Source of the DNA: Zygnema cylindricum
Lineage: Eukaryota; Streptophyta; Zygnematophyceae; Zygnematales; Zygnemataceae
NCBI GenBank assembly: GCA_037447655.1
Contig: JBBHKE010001816.1
Span: 124,001 to 188,000, forward strand
DNA: 64,000 nucleotides
Direction of reading: 5' to 3'
Part shown: piece by piece, positions 1-11,388 of the stretch
Layout of the letters: each line of letters begins with the position of its first letter
How positions within the stretch are numbered: the first letter of the stretch is position 1
Notes under the pieces: generated by a model
Seen by the model: the letters and a program-made list of their open reading frames with translations, nothing else
What the model was told of the DNA's origin: nothing
Databases searched by the model: none
Made by a program: the position numbers and the translations under genes

Positions 1-387
1 CATCCAGCTCCAGCTCGCTTTTCATGATTATTTCCCATCTGCATCCAGCTCCAGCTCGCTTTTCATGATTATTTCTCTCCTCATCAGTTCGGAGTGGCCA
101 CCTGGGGGGGGTGTGAGGCCGTGGTCCACGGGATCCGGGCTCTGTTAGATGCCCATCCGGATTGATAAGTCCTCCAGGTGGATGTTTCTAATGCTTTCAA
201 TACAATGGACCGGAATGCCATTTTTTTGAAGCTTATAGCTGCACCTTCCCCAATTTTCTAGATATTTATATTCTTGAGGGCTTTTTATTCTTTGAGCAAT
301 AGCCTTTCTTTCTCCACTGATGATGATTTGGTCCCACTTTCCTCCGCGACTTGCACTCGTCGGGGTGATCCTCTTGGGGGGGCTTTG
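1..387 (+). pseudogene. Non-LTR retrotransposon reverse transcriptase, fragment 1 of 5
   Basis: One frame from about 88 to 387 reads as the centre of a LINE-type reverse transcriptase. It shows a GGCEAVVHG stretch, the motif-A block VDVSNAFN with the catalytic Asp, and RRGDPLGGAL, which is the conserved R-G-D-P-L-G palm motif. Three stop codons (two adjacent after HPD, one after APSPIF) show decay. Positions 1-41 are repeated almost exactly at 42-80, a 41-bp tandem duplication. The frame stops at 387, where a solo LTR begins, and resumes at 1543. The element's 5' end lies outside the window. Confidence 0.85.
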
Positions 388-1537
388 TGTTGTCTATAAG
401 CCATTTCTAGCCATAGATTTACCCTCAGAAGCACCAAAGACTACCCCAAAAATAGCCTAATTTGAATCCACTCAGAATTCTATAGAATAAACAAAACAAG
501 CTGAAACAACATAAATAGATATCTTCTAGGTCACTAAAAATTCCCACAAATATTGATTTAAAAATGCCAAACATAATTATCACATCATCCAGTCAAAGTT
601 GCAAAAAAACAGTTTGTCATAACTTTGATCCTTTGATTGATCAGACCAACTTCACAATCAAGCCCCAAGCAAACCAAACACACCCTAGGTCTGCAAACTT
701 ACCATAATATAAACCATATACCAAAGGTACAATATGCAGAGTTTCACAAGGTTCTGCCCAAAGATCACAATGATCTTCCAATTTGAAAACTCCCAAAAAC
801 TGCTTTGCAGTTTTTCTATACAAGAAATTCCTTAAAATATTTTAAGTCCTACATATACAAGTGAAAAGCTACATCTGATCTACACCGTACCACAATTACC
901 GTGGTCGACCGGTACACTAACCCTTATCAATCAAAAACCCAGCTGTCAGACGTACCCAATATTTACATCAACCTTAGAAACGTATGCTGCTAAAAATGTC
1001 GCCAAAAATAACGGGCCTTTGACAGCCATCCGTAGCTCTAATTCAGCACCGTTGATATCGCGCCGTGTGGTCCCAAAGTCCACTTTAAGAAATGACATCA
1101 AACCATCCAGATTTGTCCGTACTGCAACAATGTACTTTGTCATAAATGCGCCAGTCAAGTATAAAGTACACCTTTCCCAAAAATAGATTTTATGTACCGG
1201 CGACGTCCTTTTTCATAAATGCCGCGTGTCGCATTATGTTTCATACGGCCGGCGTACATACTAAAATATTTCGTACATTTCATAGCGAATCGATTCGCCA
1301 TCTGCCGTCCATCTCCAATGCATTCCATAAATAACGTGGGTTAGTTCGCGTCACTCAATTTGATTCCGTACGTTACAAAACAATTTGTACCATTACTCCC
1401 CCAATATGCAAATTCATTTATATCTCCACAAAAAATGTAGTAAGTACTTACGCATTAAAATCGCGTCAAGTACGCAGGAAACGTCGCGTATGCAATAAAC
1501 TTCATATACGCACGAAACTAACTTTTCAAAAACAACA
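388..1537. mobile_element. Solo LTR A (1150 bp) inserted in the LINE
   Basis: The segment begins TGTTG and ends CAACA, as LTRs do. It is flanked by the perfect 5-bp duplication CTTTG (383-387 and 1538-1542). Removing the segment and one CTTTG restores the reverse transcriptase frame of the surrounding LINE exactly. A diverged copy in reverse orientation lies at 47646-48752, alignable from end to end. No internal retrotransposon genes are present, so this is a solo LTR left by LTR-LTR recombination. The family (Copia or Gypsy) cannot be told from the LTR alone. Confidence 0.85.
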
Positions 1538-1542
1538 CTTTG

Positions 1543-1624
1543 TTTGCCCTAGCCCATTATCGCGCCCTCCGAGCTTCCGTAGCTGCTTACCCTTCTTGCC
1601 TTTTCCCTTCAGCTGCGGAGGACA
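1543..1624 (+). pseudogene. Non-LTR retrotransposon reverse transcriptase, fragment 2 of 5
   Basis: This short piece continues fragment 1 in frame (FALAHYRALRAS...) and reaches the catalytic motif C. In these elements that motif normally reads A-D-D followed by TH; here it reads SAAED, so the first Asp is replaced by Glu. It ends where Copia-1 is inserted, and the TH follows in fragment 3 on the other side of that element. Confidence 0.85.
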
Positions 1625-2677
1625 TGAAACTCTAAGACCTCCATAAGTCCTCAGAGTGGACAGCTTCCAAGAGGCCTCTAAGATAACCTTGACCCCTTTG
1701 TGTTTCGGCAACAATAACTGCCACCCTGACAGACAAAAACTCTGACCAACTTCACCCTTGTGAAAACAAGAGTCCCCTAAGTCGATAGCAAAAAAAATCT
1801 TTGAATTTACTCCCCTGAGTAGTAAGTTATGGAGGGTCAAAGTTGACCTTTTGTACAGAAGCTCTTTGGGAGAGAGGGTCCTTTTTTCTAATTTTTCTAA
1901 GTCATATCTCTCTCACAGACTCTATCTACTGATGTACGGAACCAATCAGATTTCAGTTCCGTACGCAAAAGTACAGCTGCCGGTGTACTTTATGTACGGA
2001 CATTGTACGACATGGCCTAAATGTCCACACGTGGAATATCCGGATTCGCTCCTTTAATCCTCGGAGATGCCGCGCTCCAATGTGACATCGCCACGTGGCA
2101 TCCGATGTGGCGATGCCCACAAACCGCCGAATTCTTCTTCCGCGATCTCGGCGCTAATTCCGACCGTCCAATTAAATGCGCATTTGATCGTAGCCGTAAT
2201 AAATACATGCACGATATTTGTTTCGCTTACGAAATCAATGCGCGGTATTGATTTCTTATCCGTACCGCAATTCGTACTTTTACACTACCATATCTATGTA
2301 TCCCGTTATTAGTTATAGTTAAATGATTTATCCTACGTGTATATGTTTAAATGAATATCAAACTATATACTATGTAAGACTACTTCTAGACCTAACGGCT
2401 AAGGCTACCGGCTATCTACTATCTGTCAGCCGGCAGGTACTAGGATCAAATCCTGTGGCTGGCATATACCTTTTAGTAAATAATCTCCTCCCTAACTAGT
2501 ATAAATTTCCCGTAAACCTCAGGATAGCCTAGGTAGCCATGGCTCTAGCTTCCTCTCCAATTTCTTTGTGACTGCGACAAGTTTGAGAGTTTGGAGAGAG
2601 AAGTTAGAGGTAGACTGCCTCGGCTTCTTTATTTCTATTCAGACCTAGAAAATACTTTAAAACCATTAATTTTTACA
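1625..2677 (-). repeat. Copia-1 3' LTR
   Basis: 1053 bp, matching 7029-8080. The first 160 bp or so (plus-strand left end) differ clearly between the two LTRs, while the rest is almost identical. Around 2390-2465 it holds a tRNA-like segment (AGGATCAAATCCT hairpin) antisense to the element. Open frames of 60-80 codons in this LTR recur in the other LTR and are not genes. Confidence 0.92.
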
Positions 2678-2694
2678 CTCCCCTTATTTTCTAG
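2678..2694 (-). other. Copia-1 polypurine tract
   Basis: On the minus strand an A/G-rich run (AAAATAAGGGGAG) ends directly at the 3' LTR, the normal place for the plus-strand primer of reverse transcription. Copia-2 has the matching AAAATAAGAGGAG. Confidence 0.75.
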
Positions 2695-4070
2695 TCAATC
2701 TTTAATTTCAGACCACACTTCTCCCTGCAGAAAATTAGCTTAGGGGAAGGCACAAGTTTGGTCATCATATATGCTACCATCTCACTATCTCGTCGGTACT
2801 CTAAATTGATTATTTTAATTTCTACTTTCTCTATAACAAAGCTGAGTCTGATGTCCATGTGTTTCGCTTTGAAATGATGTTTAGGATTGGCATAAATAGC
2901 AATTGCTGCCTGATTATCACAAAATATTTTATGCACACCACTCTTAAGATGACCAAGCTCACCAAGCAAAGACTTGACCCACATCAATTCTTTTACAGCT
3001 GAGAAAGAGGCCATATACTCAGCCTCCATGGAGGACTGAGCAATAACCTTTTGCTGTTTGCTACTCCAACAGCAAGCCCCATCACCCACATATAATACAT
3101 ATCCAGAAGTGCATCTCCTCATCGGAGCATCACCATAACTGGAATCACTCCAAGTAGTGATGTCAGTATTCTCCCCACCCAAATACAACCATAGATCCCT
3201 AGTTCCTATCAAGTATCTAAGGACTCTCTTAACTGCCTCCCAATCCCTCTTAGTGGGAGAATTTAGACTTCTACTCAGCAGTCCTACAGCTGCAGCTAAA
3301 TCAGGCCGGGTACAATTCATAAAATAGATTAGACTTCCCACTACTTGTCTGTAAGGAATAGTTTGCATGAACTTTTGTTCTTCAGGAGATAATTCCTCGT
3401 CTAAGACTATGACTCCTTCTTCCTCACTCCCCTCACTTTCCTTCTTCAACTCCATTGGAGTTGTACAACTATAAGCTTTATCCATTTGAAATTTTTCAAG
3501 CATGTTCCCTATTGCTTCCTTTTGAGTCAATCTTATAATTTTTCTTTTTTGGTCTCTCTCTACTTGAATTCCGAAAATATATTTTGCTTCCCCCATATCC
3601 TTCATTTCAAATCTCCCCTTAAGATCGGTTATCAGTTTATTAATTTTTTCCATTGATTTACTTAAAACAAGCAAATCATCAACATAAATTGCAATAAATA
3701 TAAAACCTTCCTTAACTTCTAAAACATAGATTGAGTGATCTGAGCTGATCCGAATATATCCCAAACCGGTAAGAAACTCATCAAGCTTCTTATTCCAGTG
3801 TCGAGGCGCCTGTTTCAAACCATAAAGAGATTTAAACAGCCGGCATACCTTACTCTCCTCTCCTTCCTCCACAAACCCTTCGGGTTGTCGCATGAAGATC
3901 TCCTCTTCCAATTCTCCATGCAAAAAGGTTGTTTTGATGTCTATCAGGTGCACTTCCATGTCTTCTGCTGCTGCCAGGCTGAAAAGTATGCGGAAGGATG
4001 GAAATCTCACCACCGGAGCAAAGGTTTCCTCGTAGTCAATTCCCTCTTTTTGTGTAAATCCCTTTGCCAC
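2691..4070 (-). CDS. Copia-1 reverse transcriptase and RNase H (459 codons open)
   Basis: This is the longest intact retrotransposon frame of Copia-1. It holds the Copia reverse transcriptase: [20 protein letters not shown] at the start, a DIKTTFLHG block (residues about 44-52), SLYGLKQAPRHW (about 84-95) and the catalytic YVDDLL (about 130-135). A connection region and RNase H follow (WSDSSYGD near 310, SSMEAEYMA near 345, DNQAAI near 386). Its upstream coding sequence is cut off by an in-frame TAG at 4089-4091, so in the element it belonged to a longer polyprotein. The start shown is simply the first Met after that stop. Confidence 0.9.
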   Translation of the reverse strand: MAKGFTQKEGIDYEETFAPVVRFPSFRILFSLAAAEDMEVHLIDIKTTFLHGELEEEIFMRQPEGFVEEGEESKVCRLFKSLYGLKQAPRHWNKKLDEFLTGLGYIRISSDHSIYVLEVKEGFIFIAIYVDDLLVLSKSMEKINKLITDLKGRFEMKDMGEAKYIFGIQVERDQKRKIIRLTQKEAIGNMLEKFQMDKAYSCTTPMELKKESEGSEEEGVIVLDEELSPEEQKFMQTIPYRQVVGSLIYFMNCTRPDLAAAVGLLSRSLNSPTKRDWEAVKRVLRYLIGTRDLWLYLGGENTDITTWSDSSYGDAPMRRCTSGYVLYVGDGACCWSSKQQKVIAQSSMEAEYMASFSAVKELMWVKSLLGELGHLKSGVHKIFCDNQAAIAIYANPKHHFKAKHMDIRLSFVIEKVEIKIINLEYRRDSEMVAYMMTKLVPSPKLIFCREKCGLKLKID

Positions 4071-4091
4071 TAATCGGGCCTTGTAGCGCTA

Positions 4092-5270
4092 GATTGTGTT
4101 ATCTGGGTTCAGTTTTAATTTGAAAACCCACTTACAACCGATTGGTTTTTGGTTAGGTGGACAATCCACCAGCTCCCAAGTATTGGTTGCCATAATTGAG
4201 GCCATCTCCTCATTGATGGCTGTCTTCCACCGGTTTCTTTCTGGACAAGTCATCGCCTCTCCATAAGTTTGAGGTTCATCTTGATGAGATAATTTAGTTA
4301 CCTTGTTAATAACCTGTTTTTCTTGCATATTTTGCTACTTCTCCTCCCCCCCTCAAAATCTGAGGCCGGAATAGATGGTTTTCGTGGATTCTTTCGAACA
4401 AACTCAGCTTCTCCCCTATCCCTTGATTCTATATCAATTTCCACCACGTCTTCCGCTTCGGGTAGAGTTGTTGCTGGAGTTTCCACAGCCGAGTCCTTTT
4501 CGGTCTGATTTGTACCTGCAAGAATGTCATCGTCTCTAAAACCCAGATAGTTAGGGAGGTCAAAGTCATCGGAACTTTTTGACTCAAATCTGATTTTTAC
4601 TGACTTTGTTTATTTGAAGGGATCCACAGACTTTCCTTCATCTATAACTACTAGATGCTTTACTAAAATTATATCTTTTCTTTTTAGATCATAAACTCTA
4701 TATCCTTTAACATCCTCATCATATCCTAATAAGTATCCCGGTTTTCCTTTAGAATCTAGCTTCCAATTAGACCGATCTGTATCTAGACTGAATACTTGAC
4801 TGCCGAAAACCTTTAAATGAGATAAGTCTGGTTTCCGGCCTGTCCATCTCTCATAAGGTGTTTGATCTTTTATAGCTGAAGTAAGAACTCTATTTTTGAG
4901 TTAATTAGCACAGTTCATTGCTTCTGCCCAAAACCTTTTTCCTATCTTCTTATCCGACAACATACTTCTAGCACTATCACTTAGTGTTCTTTTTAACCTT
5001 TCAGCTACCCCATTTTGTTCCAGATTTTTTGGAACTCTCTTTTGGTGTTGAACCCCATCTTCCCTCAAAAAATCCTCAAACTGGTTAGAAGTATACTCTC
5101 CACCATTCTCACTCCTTACTCTCTTGATTGGAGTTTCATAGAGTTTTTCGCTCCATGCTTTATATTGTCTCAAACAATCATGAGCTTCTAACTTGTTTTT
5201 CAAAAAATACACCCGGGAATACCAAGACCAATCATCACTTATAGTCATCATAAATCTCTTCCCCCCGGGT
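4092..5270 (-). pseudogene. Copia-1 integrase core to reverse transcriptase N-terminus, broken
   Basis: Minus-strand frames give the integrase core (ISDDWSWYSRVYF, then SENGGEYTSNQFEDF where the second catalytic Asp reads Glu, and the NGVAER block) at 4901-5251. Frames at 4298-4486 and 4089-4328 give the linker and the fingers (CKWVFKLKLNPDNTI). A TAA after the CAN residues near 4901, a frameshift in the linker and the TAG at 4089-4091 break it. The TAA at 5271-5273 separates it from the upstream part. Confidence 0.85.
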
Positions 5271-5273
5271 TAG

Positions 5274-6321
5274 GGCACACTAGCCGGTCCCCAAATATCT
5301 CTATGTACTAGATCTAGAATTTTTTCTCCCTTATAGGTGGTTGTTTTAGGAAAGGGTATTCTATTGCTTTACCTTGAGCACATCCACTACTATCACTTAT
5401 ATCATCACTCTCACTGAACTGAATCCCTTCCACCACTCCCATCTTTTTCATCTCTCTTAACTTATCTAAATTCACATGCCCAAGCCTCTTATGCCACATC
5501 ATAATATCATGAACACCAACATAATAAAGTTTCTTCGTTTCATTACTTAAGATCAGCCTAAACATCCCATGGCTACCTTTCTCAGCAATGAAATAGACAT
5601 CCTCCTCAAAACTAGCAGTAAAGACTCCTTCCCTAGTGCTAGTGAAAAAACCCTTATCATCTTATATAGATGTAGAAATAAGGTTTTTGTTCAGCTCCGG
5701 AATAAACAATACATCGGAGAATGTTAATATGGATGTCTTCCCTTCTACTAACACTTTCAAATCTACTGATCCTACAAGAGTAGTGGTGACTATCCTCCAA
5801 TCCCCGTACTTTATCTCTACGGTGGGAATCTTTCTTATCTTAGTGAATAGGTGCCTATCCTTACACATGTGCATGGAGGCACCTGAATCTATAATCCAGC
5901 CTGCTTCACCTTTCAATCCACTGTAAGCACATTTCTGCCTTCGTGGAATTTCAACCTCATTTTTCTCCTCCAACTCCTCATCCAAAAGGAGCTCATTGCC
6001 CTCGTCCTCGAATTCCGCCTCAAGTACTTGTGTGACAAGGGCCTTTTTCTTTCCTCTCGGGGTACCAACGGTCTGCCCCTCCTTTAACCGAAGCTCGGTT
6101 AGCTTAGTGCACTCTGCCATATAGTGCCCCAGTTTCTTAGAAAAATGACATAAACCTTTGGGAGCCCTTTGTTCAAACTCGTCAGCCTGTTTTTTTTTGC
6201 TCCCTACCCCTATAGTTTCCGACTCGTTTCCAGGAATACTTGTTCCTCCATTCAGTCGCTGTTGCCAAGGCTTGGCCACTCTTTCCTCCCCTTCGGATCT
6301 CAATCGTATTCTCTTGAACAA
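5274..6321 (-). pseudogene. Copia-1 gag C-terminus, protease and pre-integrase, broken
   Basis: The frame 5662-6321 has a zinc knuckle whose second Cys reads Ser (CHFSKKLGHYMAEC). It is followed by the aspartic protease signature WIIDSGASMHMC. The frame 5314-5565 holds the gag-pre-integrase domain with MMWHKRLGHVNLDKL. A TAA near 5660 and a shift near 5315 disrupt continuity. Confidence 0.85.
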
Positions 6322-7048
6322 GAATCATCCCTACCACTAAGTTCCATATCCACCTTGAGTCTGGCAAGTCCTGCACACGGTTGACTATGTTCTCCAACTC
6401 ATCAGGTAACTTCATCAGTAAACAGTTAACCTTTTCTTTTTCACTAAAAACTTTCCCCGCACTCTGTAGCTCCATGAAGAGTGTAGCAAGCTCATTGCAA
6501 ACATCCAACATATTTCCCCTTTTGTATACATACTCCTTAACTTTCTGATCAGCCAACTGTTGTTGCTGAATCGTACCACTTTGGTACATCTCTATGAGAG
6601 CCATCCAAAGATCGGATGCCCTTTCTACCTGCAAATGAGGACATGCAAGTCCTTGAGTGAGATAGCGTAGGATGAGATGCTTTGCCGCCATATTGTTGAA
6701 GTCCCAGGTTTTAGTATCATTCTCCTCGTTCCTCGGAAAAGGTGACATGAATGCCGAACGAGTTGCTATTGGTGTGGTCACCTCCTTCTCCCTTCCTTTG
6801 TCCACCACCTCTCCTTATTTTGTTTCCTCCGTTGAAGGTGGATCCTCTTTCCTGGTGAATCTGCTTCTTTCAAACCCCGGAGGAATTCCAAGACTTGATG
6901 GGCGCCCCAACCATCCACTCACTATCCCCCAAAACCTTTTTTCGCATAGAGCTCCTATCATCATACTTTCCCAGTATATGAAGCCTGTTCCATTATAGAT
7001 TGGTACCCTAGAGGGTGGGCCAATAACGTGAAACTCTGAGACCTTCAT
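6182..7048 (-). pseudogene. Copia-1 gag
   Basis: Frames 6815-7048 and 6182-6808 are in the same phase, separated by a single stop codon and two codons. The N-terminus (PSRVPIYNGTGFIYWESMM) and central part (YLTQGLACPHLQ) are Copia gag-like. The first ATG at 7048 lies about 20 nt inside the 5' LTR; the same arrangement is seen in Copia-3. Confidence 0.8.
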
Positions 7049-8080
7049 AAGTCCTCAGAGTGAACAGCTTCCAAGATGCTTTTAGGATAACCCTGACCCC
7101 TTTGTGTTTCGGCAAAAATAACTGCCACCGTGACAGAAGAAAACTCTGACCAACTTTTTCCCTGTGAAGATAAGACTCCCTTGAGTCGATAGCAAAAAAA
7201 ATCTTTGAATTTACTCCCCTGAGTAGTAAGTTATGGAGGGTCAAAGTTGACCTTTTGTACAGAAGCTCTCTGGGAGAGAGGGTCCTATTTTCTAATTTTT
7301 CTAAGTCAATCTCTCTCACAGACTCTATCTACTGATGTACGGAACCAATCAGATTTCAGTTCCGTACGCAAAAGTATAGCTGCCGGTGTACTTTATGTAC
7401 GGACATTGTACGACATGGCCTAAATGTCCACACGTGGAATATCCGGATTCGCTCCTTTAATCCTCGGAGATGCCGCGCTCCAATGTGACATCGCCACGTG
7501 GCATCCGATGTGGCGATGCCCACAAACCGCCGAATTCTTCTTCCGCGATCTCGGCGCTAATTCCGACCGTCCAATTAAATGCGCATTTGATCGTAGCCGT
7601 AATAAATACATGCACGATATTTGTTTCGCTTACGAAATCAATGCGCGGTATTGATTTCTTATCCGTACCGCAATTCGTACTTTTACACTACCATATCTAT
7701 GTATCCCGTTATTAGTTATAGTTAAATGATTTATCCTACGTGTATATGTTTAAATGAATATCAAACTATATACTATGTAAGCCTACTTCTAGACCTAACG
7801 GCTAAGGCTACCGGCTATCTACTATCTGTCAGCCGGCAGGTACTAGGATCAAATCCTGTGGCTGGCATATACCTTTTAGTAAATAATCTCCTCCCTAACT
7901 AGTATAAATTTTCCGTAAACCTCAGGAAAGCCTAGGTAGCCATGGCTCTAGCTTCCTCTCCAATTTCTCAGTGACTGCGACAAGTTTGAGAGTTTGGAGA
8001 GAGAAGTTAGAGGTAGACTGCCTCGGCTTCTTTATTTCTATTCAGACCTAGAAAATACTTTAAAACCAATAATTTCTACA
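7029..8080 (-). repeat. Copia-1 5' LTR
   Basis: 1052 bp, partner of 1625-2677. On the minus strand the LTR ends at 7029 and is followed within a few bases by TTGGCCCACCCTCTAGGG. The same block follows the 5' LTR of Copia-2 and Copia-3 as TGGGCCCACCCTC. This may be the primer binding site, although it is not the common initiator-Met type, and it also codes for gag residues. Confidence 0.9.
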
Positions 8081-8085
8081 GTACA

Positions 8086-8411
8086 CACACATTATTAGTT
8101 CTTCAGACATGGTTATACCGACCTATAATTTTTTCAAGGCTCGTTTGGCCGAGCTTAATCTTTCAGTCCAGCCCTCTAAATGTGTCATTTGGTCCCCTCG
8201 TTCTATTCCTCCTCCTTTCACTCCCCCTCCTTGTTTCCAAACTCCTCCTCCATCGGAAGGCATTTGTGTGTTTAGTTGTCCAATCGGTTCCGATCCATAC
8301 ATCACGACATTCCTTGATTCCGCTCTTTAGACAGTTTTGTCCCACGTGGATGACCTTCCTCACGTTTTTAATCCCCAGGTTGCTTTTGCTCTCTTAACAC
8401 GGTGTTTCCCC
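8086..8411 (+). pseudogene. Non-LTR retrotransposon reverse transcriptase, fragment 3 of 5
   Basis: It continues in frame from fragment 2, starting with the TH of motif C, then IIS...FFKARLAELNLSVQPSKC, the thumb-side region of the reverse transcriptase, and SHVDDLPHVFNPQVAFALL. One stop codon lies after FLDSAL. It ends at the TCCCC target duplication of Copia-2. Confidence 0.85.
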
Positions 8412-9446
8412 TGTTAAAATTACTAGATTTATAGAATATTTTCTAGGTCTAAATATATCAGTATCAAAAGAAAAAGAAAAGGGCGGACAGCCTACCTCCA
8501 CCTCCTCTCTCTTGCCACCATACTTCTTGTAGTCACTGAAGAATATAGTGGGTGGTTCAGCCTTGGCTGCCTTAGTTCAATAGGCATGACTAAAGATTGA
8601 TTGATGTCACTCTGAAAAAAAGGTTGAGTCCGGCAAGACTCGAACCTCCGATTGGTAGAGTACGCCGTAGCCGTTAGCTCTAACGAGTTTGTCGTAGAAG
8701 TCCGTTAAGATACATAGGGTTTGATACAAATTTAAACTTGTACATGGTGTTGAAACCGATTAACTAAAATGTGAACAAAAGAACATAGAAGTAGTTAAAT
8801 TTTCGGTGCGGATGTCATTTTGCACGAAACAAATGATGCGACATTTGTTTCGACTGCCGACATTCAATGTCCGATTTAATCCAACGGCATATATCAAAGT
8901 CGGGATCGCGGAATGGTCACTTTGGTGTTTATAGACGTGGCATGACTCGGTGCCATGTGGAGGGATAACATTTGGTCGCAGTAATTCCATAGAGCATTTG
9001 GACGAGTGGAAGGGCGCCACGCGTCCTCTTAGTGGCCTTGTCATACACAGGTCGTACAGAAAGGACATCCGCCGTTGTACCTTTCTGTACTTTATAGTTA
9101 TTTGATTGGTTCATACTGCACTAGACAGGGATTGTGAGACGGGTTAGGACTTAGCATTTTTGGATAGACATTCACCTCTCTCTTTGAGAGATTCTATAAA
9201 TTGGCATTTTTGCCACCTCAAATTTATTGGATGGTTGGCCGTTCTCAGTGATTCTTTTTGCTACAGACTCACATGAGTCCACCCTGCACAGGGGTGCAAT
9301 CACACTTTCAGTAGGCTGCACAAGGGTGCAGTCACACTTTTAGTTTGCCTTCTTGGACAGCAATTGTTGAATCTTAAAGTGGGTTAGTTAAAATCTATCT
9401 AGAGGCTTCTTCAATTCAGTGGTCCAATGGAGGACACATAATTACA
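8412..9446 (+). repeat. Copia-2 5' LTR
   Basis: 1035 bp, partner of 13453-14457. Near 8630-8700 it carries a tRNA-like stretch on the opposite strand, with GGTTCGAGTCTTGCC as a B-box-like core. The LTRs of Copia-1 and Copia-3 carry a similar antisense segment. Confidence 0.9.
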
Positions 9447-10494
9447 AGTTATGGGCCCACCCTCTAGGGTGCCGACGTTCAAAGGATCTGGGTTCATCTA
9501 TTGGGAAGCAATGATGATGGGGGCTTTGTGAGAAAAACAATATTGTGGTATCGTGAATGGACAAGTGAAACGTCCACCTTCATGAACTCCACCAGGATTT
9601 GGAGGAGTAAGGTTTGTTGCAGCCGCGATTGCTTCAGCAAAGGAGGCAGATGATAGGGACAGCAGTGTGTCAGAAAAGTGGAAAGGGAAAGAGATACCCC
9701 TCACTCGTATTGCCATGGCAATACAAGCGGCGGGCGTGAAGACTGTGGAGAACGATACTCAAATGTGGGAAGACGTAAACATGGCTACCAAGAACTTCAT
9801 TCTAAGGCACCTCACTCAAGCTTTGGCCACCCCTCAACTTCACATTTACAAGGCCGAGGAGTTGTGGGTGAGTTTGGTAGAGATCTATAGAGCAGGTACT
9901 TTTTAGAAACTCCAGTTGACTGAGAAAAATATAGTGAGTTACACTTACAAAGGAGGAAAGATGTTAGCTAATTGTACTAATCTCTCTTGTTTATACATGG
10001 AGATGGAAAGTATCGGGTGGACAAGTACGATGAAGATGAAAGTTAACACTCTCATGATGAAGTTACCAGACAAGTACAAGAACATAGTGTACCGAGTACA
10101 GGAAATGACTGATAGTTCATGGAAGTGGAATACAGTGGTCCGGATGATACTTGTGTAGGAAAATAAAATGAAGATTAGGAGAGGAGGAAAGAGTATTCAA
10201 GCTCTAGCTACAGGAGGGGATCAATGGGGGAAGGATCCGAAAAAACCGTACAAAGGGGAAAGAGATCAGTCAGGAGAACCAAGGCCTCCAAAAGGACTTT
10301 GTCATTTTTGCAAAAAGCTTGGACACTTCATAGCAGATTGTGTCAAACTGTCCGAGCTAAGGCTCCAAGAGAACCGTGGAAGGGGTTATTCTGGAGAAAG
10401 GAAGAATGCACTTGTTGTCACAAAAGTGAAACGAGAAACCGAGAACGAGTCATCGGAGGAGGAGGATGGGGAGCTCTACATTTTTGTTAGATGA
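9447..10494 (+). pseudogene. Copia-2 gag
   Basis: Frames 9667-9906, 9916-10158 and 10168-10494 give successive parts of gag, including an intact zinc knuckle CHFCKKLGHFIADC from about 10297. In-frame stops separate the parts. After an acidic stretch the sequence jumps straight to LLDDKEFDTFSRKGVF. In Copia-1 that block lies beyond the protease, so the DSGA protease domain has been deleted. Confidence 0.85.
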
Positions 10495-10626
10495 CAAAGA
10501 GTTTGATACCTTCAGTAGAAAAGGAGTCTTTACAGCTAAGTATCGGGATGAAGTTTACTTCACAGCGGATAAGGGTAGCTAAGGAATATTTAGCCTTAAC
10601 CTGAGTAAAAAAAGAAAAATGCTTAC

Positions 10627-11388
10627 TTTGTTGGTATTCCAAAGTCCATAATTTGGCATAAGCGATTGGGGCATGTTCATTTTGATGGGTTGAGGGAAAT
10701 GAAAAAGCTTAGGGTAGTAGAAGGCATTCAATTTAGGGATAATGAAATGATGGATGATAGTAGTGGTTATGCTCAAGGTAAGGCTCACAAACTTCCCTTT
10801 CCCAAAGCCGCCACATATAGAGGTGAGAAAGTATTAGATTTGGTCCACACATATATTTGGGGACCTACAAAGTACCTTCGGTTCGAGGAAAGATGTTTAT
10901 GTTGCAAATAACTGATGACTGGTCTAGATACTGTAGAGTGTATTTGCCAAAAATAAAGCCTGAAACATCAACTTACTTAAAAGAATATAAAGCCTGGATT
11001 GAGAAGTTGCATAGAACCCCCATTAAGGGAATAAAGAGTGATAATGGGGGGGAATATACCTCTAACCAATTTGAGGAATTTTTAAGAGATGAGGGAGTTC
11101 AGCACCTGAAAACCGTACCATATAACCTTGTAACAAAATGGGGTAGCTGAAAGGTTGAACCGATCAGTAGGAGATAGTGCATGCAGTATGTTGGCCGACA
11201 AGAAAATAGGAAAGAGATTTTGGGCAAAAGCCATGAACTATGCCAACTACATTAACAATAGAGTCCTTACCTCTGCTGTAAAGGGAGTGACACCTTATGG
11301 GAGATGGGTTGGAAGGAAACCACATATCTCTCACCTTAAACTATTCGGTAACCAAGTTTACAGTCTTGACACGGATAGGAACAACTAG
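10627..11388 (+). pseudogene. Copia-2 pre-integrase and integrase, broken
   Basis: The frame 10666-10911 begins in the pre-integrase (WHKRLGH is read just upstream, then HVHFDGLREMKK). Frame 10857-11150 has the integrase core with ITDDWSRY and SDNGGEYTSNQFEEF, retaining the Asp that is Glu in Copia-1. Frame 11155-11388 continues after a shift. Where Copia-1 and Copia-3 have a TAA between pre-integrase and integrase, this copy has a sense codon. Confidence 0.85.

Larger units (their letters stand above)
1625..8080 (-). mobile_element. Copia-1: complete Ty1/Copia retrotransposon (6456 bp)
   Basis: Two LTRs (1625-2677 and 7029-8080) begin TGAAACTCT and end CTACA or TTACA on the plus strand. Between them, on the minus strand, lie Copia domains in canonical order: gag, protease, integrase, reverse transcriptase, RNase H. 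The flanks are GGACA (1620-1624) and GTACA (8081-8085), a target duplication with one mismatch. The LINE frame continues at 8086. A polypurine tract lies against the 3' LTR (2678-2694 on the plus strand). The element is broken by nonsense codons, but reverse transcriptase and RNase H remain open. Confidence 0.93.

Noticed and set aside
2017-2312. Plus- and minus-strand open frames repeated exactly at 7420-7715
   Set aside because: They lie in the Copia-1 LTRs; identity reflects LTR identity.
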